Shown piece after piece: positions 1 through 4,699 of a stretch of DNA of 5,149 nt. This DNA comes from an uncultured Lysobacteraceae bacterium (GTDB lineage Bacteria; Pseudomonadota; Gammaproteobacteria; Xanthomonadales; Rhodanobacteraceae). The translations under genes and the position numbers were made by a program. Numbering within the stretch: the stretch's first letter is position 1; every line of letters begins with the position of its first letter. The DNA lies in assembly GCA_946480705.1 (NCBI GenBank), contig CAMLLF010000352.1:1-5149 (forward strand), in the 5' to 3' direction. Below the pieces are notes generated by a model. That model ran no database searches and was not told the DNA's origin. It saw only the letters and a program-made list of their open reading frames with translations.

Positions 1-249
1 GGCCTGCTCGCCGGCACGGTGTGGCGGAACTATCTGCTCGTCAGCACGCAGTGGCCGACCGAGCCGCAGAGCCCGACCGATCCGAACGGCGTGCCGGCAC
101 CGGCCTTCCTCGCCAACACGACGCTCGAGACCTACGTGCAGGGCACCGTGCCGCAGGCCTCGTCGAGCTGCATGAACTGCCACGGCAACGCCGCGGCGAC
201 GACGGGCCGCACCTCCGATTTCACGTTCATCCTGGAACGCGCGCACTGA
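1..249 (+). CDS. C-terminal part of a heme-c-binding protein (cytochrome subunit of a dehydrogenase operon), 5' end outside window
   Basis: The frame is open from base 1 and ends in TGA at 247-249, giving 82 visible residues; the start lies upstream of the window. A single CxxCH heme-c attachment motif (CMNCH, residues 57-61 of the fragment, bases 169-183) implies covalent heme and therefore maturation on the periplasmic side. Only 21 residues follow the motif and none is Met, so the usual class I distal Met ligand is not downstream. It would have to come from the missing N-terminal part, or be another residue such as the terminal His. The gene sits 31 bases before a dehydrogenase small subunit and then a GMC flavoprotein. 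In sorbitol- and glucose-dehydrogenase complexes the third partner is a c-type cytochrome that accepts electrons, and I infer the same role here. How many hemes the full protein has cannot be told. Confidence 0.75.
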   Translation, partial: GLLAGTVWRNYLLVSTQWPTEPQSPTDPNGVPAPAFLANTTLETYVQGTVPQASSSCMNCHGNAAATTGRTSDFTFILERAH

Positions 250-280
250 GCGCGCGGCTCACGACTTTCGAGGCAAGCCC

Positions 281-778
281 ATGGCCAGCGATCCGATGAC
301 CCCGTTCGTGAACCTGTCAGCGCTGCTGACCGGCATCACCGCCGCCAAACTCGTACCGCCGCTGTCGCCGTCGACAGTGCCGCAGCAGATTTTCGACGCG
401 GCGAAGACGAACGGCGGCGTGACGTTCGACCGGTTGCTCACGATCTACGCCGACGCCGTCGCGCAGCGGATGACGGATGCGCAGATCGCGAACCAGGTGT
501 TCGTCGCGAACGGCCCCGATGTCCGCTATCTCGCGCGCAGCATCATGCTCGCGTGGTACCTCGGCAGCTGGTACGACCCGAAGGTACTGCAGGCGTACGA
601 CAGTCCGAAACCGCCGCCGGGGCCGCCGTCCTCCGTCGTGATTTCTTCGGATGCCTACACGCAGGGCTGGGTCTGGAACGTCGCCCAGGCGCATGCGATG
701 GGCTACAGCAACTTCACGTTCGGCTATTGGGCCAAGAACCCGCCGGCGCTGTCGGATTTCACGGGAGCCACGTCATGA
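281..778 (+). CDS. Small subunit of an FAD-dependent sorbitol/glucose dehydrogenase-type complex
   Basis: 165 residues; ATG at 281 preceded by GAGG (270-273) at 7-base spacing. The pattern fits the membrane-bound FAD-containing D-sorbitol dehydrogenase small-subunit family: a helical N-terminal half, an ARSIMLAWYLGSWY segment (residues 85-98), then YTQGWVW (126-132) and the AHAMGY...FGYWAKNPP end (137-155). The length fits the family. In known complexes this subunit binds the GMC flavoprotein, is needed for its folding, and carries the Tat signal that exports both. Here the N-terminus (MASDPMTPFVNLSALL) has no twin-arginine and no typical signal peptide. The frame upstream of the ATG offers no alternative start encoding one before it closes at 173-175. 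The stop codon overlaps the GMC start (ATGA at 775-778), which indicates translational coupling. The family call is firm; the substrate is unknown. Confidence 0.85.
   Translation: MASDPMTPFVNLSALLTGITAAKLVPPLSPSTVPQQIFDAAKTNGGVTFDRLLTIYADAVAQRMTDAQIANQVFVANGPDVRYLARSIMLAWYLGSWYDPKVLQAYDSPKPPPGPPSSVVISSDAYTQGWVWNVAQAHAMGYSNFTFGYWAKNPPALSDFTGATS
763..767 (+). promoter_or_regulatory. Ribosome binding site of the GMC dehydrogenase gene
   Basis: GGGAG lies 7 bases before the ATG at 775, inside the last codons of the small-subunit gene. It settles the start: the reading frame is open back to 553, but those upstream codons overlap the small subunit in another frame, and the FAD-binding fold begins directly after the ATG at 775. 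Confidence 0.7.
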
Positions 779-2625
779 GCGCCGCACAGACCGAATATGA
801 CGTCGTCATCGTCGGCGCCGGCGCGGCCGGCTCGATCATCGCCAAGCAGCTGGGTCTCGCCGGCAAGACCGTGCTGCTGCTCGAAGCGGGCGCCGGCGTG
901 CCGCCGAACATCAACGCGTTCATGCAGCGCTTCTACACCTCGGTCGCGAAGACGCCGGAATCGCCGTATACGCCGGATCTTTTCACGCCGCCGGGCAGCG
1001 GCGACCTGACCGATCCGTCGACGCTGGCCGCGGGTCGGCCGACCGTGCTGACCCTGCGCGCGGACAACTGGCAGAACCCGCATCAGGCCTATCTGATCCA
1101 GGAAGGTCCGAAGGCGTTCGCGAGCACCTACGAGCGCGTCGCCGGCGGCACGATGCGGCATTGGCTCGGCACGAGCCTGCGTTTCCTGCCGAACGACTTC
1201 CAGATGGAAACCGTCTATCAGCAGGAAGTGAACTGGCCGATCGGCTACGACGAACTCGATCCGTGGTACTGCAAAGCCGAAGCCGAAATCGGCGTGTCGG
1301 CGAACGTGGCCGACCAGAGCTATCTCGGCATCACGTTTCCGCCGGGCTACAGCTATCCGATGCAGGCGATTCCCCATTCGCTCGTCGACGATGCGGTCGA
1401 CGCGGCGACGCAGGGCATGACCTTCGAAGGCAATCCGGTCACCGTGACCGGCACGCCGGCCGGGCGCAACTCGCAGCCGTATCAGAACCGCCGCGTCTGC
1501 GCGGGCAATACGAACTGCATCCCGATCTGCCCGATCCAGGCGAAGTACGACCCGAGCGTCAGCCTCAACGCCGCGCTCGACACGGGCAAGGTGACGCTAT
1601 GGCCGCAGACGGTCGCGAGCCACGTGCGGATTGCCGACGACGATACGGTCAGCGGCATCGACTACATCCAGTACCAGCAGGTCACCGGACCGGCTACCGG
1701 CGCGGGCACGGTGCAGGCGAAGGTCTACGTGATCGCCGCGCACGCGATCGAGACGCCACGGCTGCTGCTGATGTCCACGAACGACGGACGCTTTCCCGAC
1801 GGCGTCGCCAACCGCAGCGGCTGCGTCGGCCGGAACCTCATGGACCATCCGCTGTATCTCGCCTGGGCGCTCGCGCCGCAGCCGATCTGGCCGTATCGCG
1901 GGCCGCTTGCGACGGCCGGCATCGAAAGCCTGCGCGACGGCGATTTCCGCAAGGAACGCGCGGCATTCCGCATCGAGATCGGCAACGAAGGCTGGAACTT
2001 CGCGATCGGCGATCCGGACACGACGACGCTCGATTTCATCAACGGCATGAACGTCAGCGGCCTGAATCCGCCGCCCGCCGGCGGCACGCCTGCACCGCTC
2101 TGGGGCAGCGCACTCGTGGCCGCGCTCAACGACGGTCTGTCGCGGCAGTTCCGCCTGGGCTTTCTCGTGGAGCAGTCGCCCGAATCGACGAACTCCGTGA
2201 GCCTGTCGAGCGAACTCGATCCGCTCGGACTGCCGCGTCCGGCGGTTCACTACGATCTGTCCGACTATACGAAGAAGGGCTTCGTCGCGGCCAAGCAGGT
2301 CGCCGACCAGGTGTTCGCGAAGATGGGCGCGAAGCAGTTCACCACGCCGCCCGCGGCGAACGATCCGACCTCGTTCGACTACGACGTCGACGGCGTGACG
2401 ACGCGCTTCAAGTATTTCGGCGCGGGCCACATCGTCGGCACGTATCGCATGGGTAGCGATCCGACGAAGTCGGTCGTCGACGCGAACCAGCGCAGCTGGG
2501 ATCACCCGAACCTCTACCTCGTCGGCAGCGGCACGTTCCCGACCGTGACGACCGCGAATCCGACGCTGACGATCGCGGCGTTCAGCCTGAAGACGGCGGC
2601 GGCGATACTGGCGCAGTTGGGGTGA
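775..2625 (+). CDS. GMC-family FAD-dependent dehydrogenase, catalytic large subunit, with a predicted 3Fe-4S site
   Basis: 616 residues, ATG at 775. The Rossmann FAD-binding motif is VVIVGAGAAG at residues 10-19, with the ribose-binding Glu at E37. GGTMRHW (124-130) and RFLPNDF follow as in glucose dehydrogenase alpha subunits. NWPIGYDELDPWY spans 153-165. The C-terminal GMC domain has GHIVGTYRMG with active-site His H552, and NLYLVGSGTFP...TANPTLT with the partner Asn N595. C242, C248 and C252 form C-x5-C-x3-C. As I recall, this is the spacing that binds the 3Fe-4S cluster of Burkholderia cepacia FAD-glucose dehydrogenase. So electrons probably go FAD to Fe-S to heme c rather than to oxygen. 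It is longer than the ~540-residue glucose dehydrogenase subunit, mainly through an insertion around residues 45-120. There is no signal peptide, as expected for a subunit exported with a partner. Substrate (sugar, polyol or other alcohol) unknown. Confidence 0.92.
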   Translation: MSAAQTEYDVVIVGAGAAGSIIAKQLGLAGKTVLLLEAGAGVPPNINAFMQRFYTSVAKTPESPYTPDLFTPPGSGDLTDPSTLAAGRPTVLTLRADNWQNPHQAYLIQEGPKAFASTYERVAGGTMRHWLGTSLRFLPNDFQMETVYQQEVNWPIGYDELDPWYCKAEAEIGVSANVADQSYLGITFPPGYSYPMQAIPHSLVDDAVDAATQGMTFEGNPVTVTGTPAGRNSQPYQNRRVCAGNTNCIPICPIQAKYDPSVSLNAALDTGKVTLWPQTVASHVRIADDDTVSGIDYIQYQQVTGPATGAGTVQAKVYVIAAHAIETPRLLLMSTNDGRFPDGVANRSGCVGRNLMDHPLYLAWALAPQPIWPYRGPLATAGIESLRDGDFRKERAAFRIEIGNEGWNFAIGDPDTTTLDFINGMNVSGLNPPPAGGTPAPLWGSALVAALNDGLSRQFRLGFLVEQSPESTNSVSLSSELDPLGLPRPAVHYDLSDYTKKGFVAAKQVADQVFAKMGAKQFTTPPAANDPTSFDYDVDGVTTRFKYFGAGHIVGTYRMGSDPTKSVVDANQRSWDHPNLYLVGSGTFPTVTTANPTLTIAAFSLKTAAAILAQLG

Positions 2626-2630
2626 TGGCG

Positions 2631-2651
2631 GGAATCGCTGACAGCGATTCC
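2631..2651 (+). terminator. Hairpin directly after the dehydrogenase operon, probable terminator
   Basis: GGAATCGCT (2631-2639) and AGCGATTCC (2643-2651) are perfectly complementary with a GAC loop, and begin 5 bases after the TGA of the GMC gene. There is no strong T-run right after it, only CTTTCTC at about 2661-2667, so it is either a weak intrinsic terminator or a 3'-end-protecting hairpin. Confidence 0.5.
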
Positions 2652-2711
2652 GTCAATGGCGCTTTCTCATCACGTGCTGCGGCAAACGCGGCCGACGGCA
2701 GCGCTTCTGCT

Positions 2712-2741
2712 CCCTCTCCGCCGACAACGTCGGGGAGAGGG
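2712..2741. repeat. Palindrome of repeat unit 1
   Basis: CCCTCTCCGCCGAC (2712-2725) pairs with GTCGGGGAGAGGG (2729-2741) around an AAC loop. Thirteen pairs form, with one bulged G at 2720. It could fold in RNA from either strand. Confidence 0.7.
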
Positions 2742-2831
2742 CCAGGGCGCGCGGCTTGATCTTCGAGGCTGCCGTTGCTTGCTCGCGAACGTCGCAGCAG
2801 CTCGTGCGCTGATCTTCTCCTCCTCACCCAA

Positions 2832-2862
2832 CCCTCTCCCCCGAGCAGGTCGGGGGAGAGGG
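2832..2862. repeat. Perfect 13-bp palindrome of repeat unit 2
   Basis: CCCTCTCCCCCGA (2832-2844) and TCGGGGGAGAGGG (2850-2862) are exact inverted copies with a 5-base loop, GCAGG. It is the best-preserved stem of the array. The loop sequence GAGCAGG is kept in unit 3, whose stem has decayed to about CCTCC/GGAGG (2954-2958 with 2972-2976). Confidence 0.75.
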
Positions 2863-3064
2863 CCAGAGCGCGCTGCTTGATCTTCGCGGTTGCCGTTGCC
2901 TGCGCGCGAACGTCGCAGCACCTCGTGCGCTGATCGCCCTCGCCCTCACCCAGCCTCCCTCGAGCAGGCCCGGAGGAGAGGGCCAAGGCGGCGCAGGAAT
3001 TCTCAATGTGTGCTGGAGCTACGCGCGCGGCTTCGACAACCACGCAATCCCCACTGCTCCGTCT

Positions 3065-3439
3065 TCACTTGCTTCTGCGCCTCTTCGGCGCCAGCACGTT
3101 CAACAGCGCCTGCGCCTTCGCGCGTTCCGCGGGTTTCATACGCCGCAGCCGCACGATCCAGTCGACTTCCTCGGCCGAATACGCCTCGGGCATCTCGCGC
3201 GTGCCGCGCAGGCCGGACGCGCCGCGGCGATTCGCGCTGCGCTGGCCGGTGCAGACGTACTGCACGTCGTAACCCTGGCGCGACAATGTGATCAGCGCAT
3301 CGAGCGGCATCGGAATCTCGGTTTCCCAGCGCCGCACGGTACGCGTGCTGACTTCGGTCAATTCAGCGACGCGCTCGCGGGTCAGTTCGAGGCGCAGGCG
3401 CTCTTCGCGCAATCGTCCATAAAACTCGGTATCGCTCAT
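3065..3439 (-). CDS. XRE-family helix-turn-helix transcriptional regulator, paralog A
   Basis: 124 residues from the ATG at 3437-3439. A GTG start at 3469 would add ten residues (MPPYTNGQNG) absent from the paralog and would leave almost no leader behind the predicted promoter, so the ATG is preferred; GGA lies 9 bases upstream of it. The helix-turn-helix is at residues 19-39 (LTRERVAELTEVSTRTVRRW then E), followed by MPLDALI (44-50) and GYDVQYV.TGQR (56-67). This layout resembles phage-type repressors in which a GVDV.YVLTGQR segment follows the HTH domain. A C-terminal helix with KPAERAKAQALLNVLA (102-117) and a basic KRRRSK tail may serve oligomerisation. No enzymatic or ligand-binding domain is present. 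In the first 67 aligned residues about 38 are identical to the regulator at 3683-4117. Probably autoregulatory; targets unknown. Confidence 0.87.
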   Translation of the reverse strand: MSDTEFYGRLREERLRLELTRERVAELTEVSTRTVRRWETEIPMPLDALITLSRQGYDVQYVCTGQRSANRRGASGLRGTREMPEAYSAEEVDWIVRLRRMKPAERAKAQALLNVLAPKRRRSK

Positions 3440-3484
3440 ACCGTTCTGTCCATTCGTATACGGCGGCACGTTGCCGCCGTGGGA

Positions 3485-3521
3485 ATTTCGCTCACTGCAA
3501 TGCTATTGCGCAATTGAAAAA
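3485..3521 (-). promoter_or_regulatory. Predicted promoter/operator of XRE paralog A
   Basis: On the minus strand, TTGCGC (3513-3508) and CGAAAT (3490-3485) are 17 bases apart, suggesting weak -35 and -10 boxes with a transcript start near 3478 and a ~40-base leader to the ATG at 3439. The -35 lies in the perfect palindrome ATTGCGCAAT (3505-3514). Half-sites GCAA (3497-3500), TTGC (3506-3509) and GCAA (3510-3513) form the pattern GCAA-N5-TTGCGCAA. The same pattern recurs upstream of the second XRE gene, with 27 of 37 bases matching. Similarity to the promoter consensus is poor; the case rests on the conservation. Confidence 0.5.
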
Positions 3522-3557
3522 CGCAGACGGTGGCGCAGGTCGGGCATGCCGACGGAT

Positions 3558-3585
3558 CTGTCACAACGCGCCGCGCGCGTGACAG
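3558..3585. repeat. Inverted repeat between the two XRE genes, possible terminator or operator
   Basis: CTGTCAC (3558-3564) and GTGACAG (3579-3585) are exact inverted copies with a 14-base GC-rich centre (3565-3578) that can pair further. Smaller inverted repeats flank it: GTCGG/CCGAC at 3539-3553 and AACGCA/TGCGTT at 3620-3638. They lie about 45 to 145 bases after the stop of the second XRE gene and before the promoter of the first. They could therefore end that transcript, or be regulator sites. No T-run is present. Confidence 0.35.
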
Positions 3586-3682
3586 CGCTGCACGGACACG
3601 GTCGATTTCGTTGCGCGGTAACGCAGTACGCATGCGTTCCTACTGGCGGCGCGTGCGCGTCGCCGCGGGTGCGACCTGCCGG

Positions 3683-4117
3683 TCAGCCGCTGTCCGGCGG
3701 GCGCGATCGCGACCGGCCGCGGCGCGGTGCGGCGATGCCGCCGACACGCGCCGGTTTCGCGGCCGGCGGCGTGCGCGCGAGCACGGCGATCAGCGCCCGG
3801 GCCTGCGCGCGCTGCGGCGGCGACAGCGCGCCGTAGCGGCGCAGCAGCGCGAACACATCGCCGGCGATGTCGGGCTCAATGATGTAGCGACCGCGCGATT
3901 CGCGCACTTCGTGCAGGTTCATGCTGCGCACGCCGCAGGCGATGTACTGCACGTCGTAGCCGATGCCGAGCAGCGCAATCAGCGCATCCAGCGGCATCGC
4001 GACGCGCGACTCCCAGCGCCGGACGGTCTTGATGTGGACGCTCACCGCGTCGGCCACCTGCTGCTGTGTCAATCCCAGTCGCGCCCGCTCTTCCCTCAGA
4101 CGTCCAAAAATGTCCAT
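3683..4117 (-). CDS. XRE-family helix-turn-helix transcriptional regulator, paralog B
   Basis: 144 residues from the ATG at 4115-4117, with GGTGAG (4126-4121) only 3 bases before it, a short spacing. The helix-turn-helix is at residues 16-36 and contains TVRRWE; MPLDALI (41-47), GYDVQY (53-58) and a C-terminal helix SPPQRAQARALIAVLA (99-114) match paralog A in order. It differs by a 29-residue Pro/Arg-rich basic tail (116-144), probably disordered, which may add non-specific DNA contact. The reading frame stays open far upstream (to 4810), but that extension has no domain and overlaps another gene on the opposite strand. The paralog also starts at the same point, so ATG 4117 is kept. Its predicted promoter lies ~270 bases upstream, leaving a long leader with a small ORF. 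Role inferred: DNA-binding repressor, possibly sharing sites with paralog A. Confidence 0.85.
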   Translation of the reverse strand: MDIFGRLREERARLGLTQQQVADAVSVHIKTVRRWESRVAMPLDALIALLGIGYDVQYIACGVRSMNLHEVRESRGRYIIEPDIAGDVFALLRRYGALSPPQRAQARALIAVLARTPPAAKPARVGGIAAPRRGRSRSRPPDSG

Positions 4118-4164
4118 ATGCTCACCGCTTGACTGTCGAACTACGCTGACCCACACTTTTCGGG

Positions 4165-4224
4165 TTAGGACAGGAATGTCCCTATAGGTGCCGCCTCGCT
4201 TCTCATGTCGCCGCCGCTTGCCAT
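4165..4224 (-). CDS. Candidate 19-residue leader peptide upstream of XRE paralog B
   Basis: On the minus strand a perfect Shine-Dalgarno GGAGGA (4235-4230) lies 5 bases before an ATG (4224-4222), which opens a 20-codon frame ending in TAA (4167-4165). The peptide begins MASGGDMRSEAAPIG and ends TFLS. It is in a different frame from the regulator that starts 47 bases later. It lies between the predicted promoter (4387-4423) and that gene, so it would be on the same mRNA. The ribosome site is better than that of any other gene in the window. No homolog is recognised and no run of one regulatory amino acid is seen. It could be a leader peptide, a small protein or a chance ORF. Confidence 0.4.
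   Translation of the reverse strand: MASGGDMRSEAAPIGTFLS
4168..4188. promoter_or_regulatory. Inverted repeat GGACA-N4-TGTCC next to CCTATAGG, possible operator
   Basis: GGACA (4168-4172), a 4-base spacer and TGTCC (4177-4181) form an operator-like inverted repeat. It shares its last C with the perfect 8-base palindrome CCTATAGG (4181-4188). It lies 51 bases upstream of the XRE paralog B start, within the end of the candidate leader ORF. TGTCC followed by an A/T-containing stretch recurs at the starts of both XRE genes (3447-3451 and 4111-4115). Confidence 0.35.
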
Positions 4225-4386
4225 CGTGCTCCTCCGTCTGCCGTCGGTCCGCTGCGCACCGACGCGCGTCTTCGTGTCCACCGCCGGGTTCCGCTACGAC
4301 AGCGGACGGCCCATCGCGTCCGTGTGAAGACGGCGCGGACCGTAACGACACCTCACTCACCGGCAACACGAATCCGCTTCGGCCGA

Positions 4387-4423
4387 ATTGCACTGACTGC
4401 AAGCGGTTTGCGCAATCGGAAAA
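4387..4423 (-). promoter_or_regulatory. Predicted distal promoter/operator of XRE paralog B
   Basis: On the minus strand, TTGCGC (4415-4410) and TGCAAT (4392-4387) are 17 bases apart; TGCAAT matches four of six bases of the -10 consensus. The element aligns without gaps to 3485-3521 upstream of paralog A, with 27 of 37 bases equal, including GCAA-N5-TTGCGCAAT and the flanking AAAA. The N5 spacer differs at all five positions. The predicted transcript start near 4380 would give a ~260-base leader. Confidence 0.45.
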
Positions 4424-4561
4424 GCCCGCGACGAAAACTCGGAATAAGCGCAGGCCGATATTTGGTACAACCGTGCGCGTCGGCACGAAGCGCCTGCACG
4501 CCGGGACCAAACGCGAACGCAAGGCCTGACTCACGCGCGCGCACCCGTTGCGCGCCGTCCC

Positions 4562-4582
4562 GACGTCTGCATGGACGTCTGC
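4562..4582. repeat. Short direct repeat GACGTCTGC
   Basis: GACGTCTGC occurs at 4562-4570 and again at 4574-4582, one 12-base period apart; GACGTC is itself palindromic. It lies about 120-140 bases upstream of the winged-helix gene. It could be a pair of regulator sites or a simple local duplication. Confidence 0.35.
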
Positions 4583-4612
4583 GTACCCGGCTGCACGCAC
4601 GCACCGTGCGAG

Positions 4613-4688
4613 CGGACTTTCCACGGACGGAGAGTCCGGCAACCCGTGCCGCGCGTCCTGCGCGAGGCACCCCCACAAGGACGAGGGG
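4613..4688 (+). promoter_or_regulatory. Predicted structured 5' leader (three consecutive stem-loops) of the winged-helix gene
   Basis: Stem 1: CGGACTTTCC (4613-4622) with GGAGAGTCCG (4629-4638), ten pairs counting one U-G in RNA, with hexaloop ACGGAC. Stem 2: GTGCC (4646-4650) with GGCAC (4666-4670), then a G/A mismatch, then CGCG (4652-4655) with CGCG (4661-4664), loop TCCTG. Stem 3: CCCC (4671-4674) with GGGG (4685-4688), four pairs, whose right arm overlaps a possible ribosome site (AGGGG). The loop of stem 2 (TCCT, 4656-4659) could also pair with AGGA (4678-4681). The hexaloop fits the ANGGAN form favoured by CsrA/RsmA. No known riboswitch class is recognised. Confidence 0.4.
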
Positions 4689-4699
4689 TCTGGTGGCTC

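Larger units (their letters stand above)
2712..2997. repeat. Tandem array of ~120-bp repeats, each led by a CCCTCTCC...GGAGAGGG palindrome
   Basis: Unit 1 is 2712-2831, unit 2 is 2832-2952, unit 3 is partial, 2953 to about 2997. The marker GAGAGGGCCA recurs at 2735, 2856 and 2976 (periods 121 and 120). After it, units 1 and 2 agree in 73 of 80 bases, and both end in CTCACCCA. Unit 3 keeps only the palindrome region and then diverges. Read on the minus strand, the core is CCCTCTCC..., then GGAGAGGG, then TTGGGTGAGG, a type of intergenic palindrome I recognise as common in Burkholderia and other proteobacteria. Open frames across it come from the repeat and do not look like proteins. It fills the gap between the dehydrogenase operon and the convergent regulator gene. 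Role unknown; transcript 3'-end structure or a mobile-palindrome relic are both possible. Confidence 0.8.
4118..4699. other. Divergent intergenic region between XRE paralog B and the winged-helix gene
   Basis: No convincing full-size gene lies here on either strand. Frames of 107-127 codons exist, but they are Arg/Ala/Pro/Ser-rich, overlap each other and have no recognisable domain. The region holds, from left to right, the GGACA/TGTCC inverted repeat, the 19-codon candidate leader ORF, the distal promoter element, a relatively A-rich stretch (about 4415-4480), a short direct repeat and the structured leader of the winged-helix gene. A clear plus-strand promoter for the right-hand gene was not found. 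Confidence 0.6.

Noticed and set aside
553..774. N-terminal extension of the GMC protein (690-residue frame starting at 553)
   Set aside because: It overlaps the small-subunit gene in another frame, is not domain-like, and the FAD-binding fold starts right after the ATG at 775, which has its own ribosome site.
1161..2456. Long 431-codon plus-strand frame inside the GMC gene
   Set aside because: Arg/Gly-rich out-of-frame translation of a high-GC gene; the GMC frame carries the recognisable motifs.
1597..2505. Minus-strand 302-codon frame opposite the GMC gene
   Set aside because: Arg/Ala-rich antisense frame typical of high-GC coding DNA, with no domain.
2712..2997. CRISPR-like array
   Set aside because: Units are ~120 bp with no unique spacers, only two and a half copies are present, and there are no cas genes.
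2582..3043. 153-codon minus-strand frame across the repeat array
   Set aside because: Its residues repeat with the 120-bp units and it runs into the GMC gene end, so it is repeat DNA read as protein.
3440..3469. GTG start for XRE paralog A
   Set aside because: It adds ten residues not shared with paralog B and would leave only about nine bases of leader after the predicted transcript start.
4188..4529. 113-codon plus-strand frame in the divergent intergenic region
   Set aside because: Ser/Arg/Pro-rich with no domain or ribosome site, and it crosses the predicted minus-strand promoter and leader.
4571..4699. Upstream ATG at 4571 for the winged-helix gene (143 residues)
   Set aside because: The 43 extra residues are Cys/Arg/Pro-rich and not domain-like, while the domain begins cleanly after ATG 4700.
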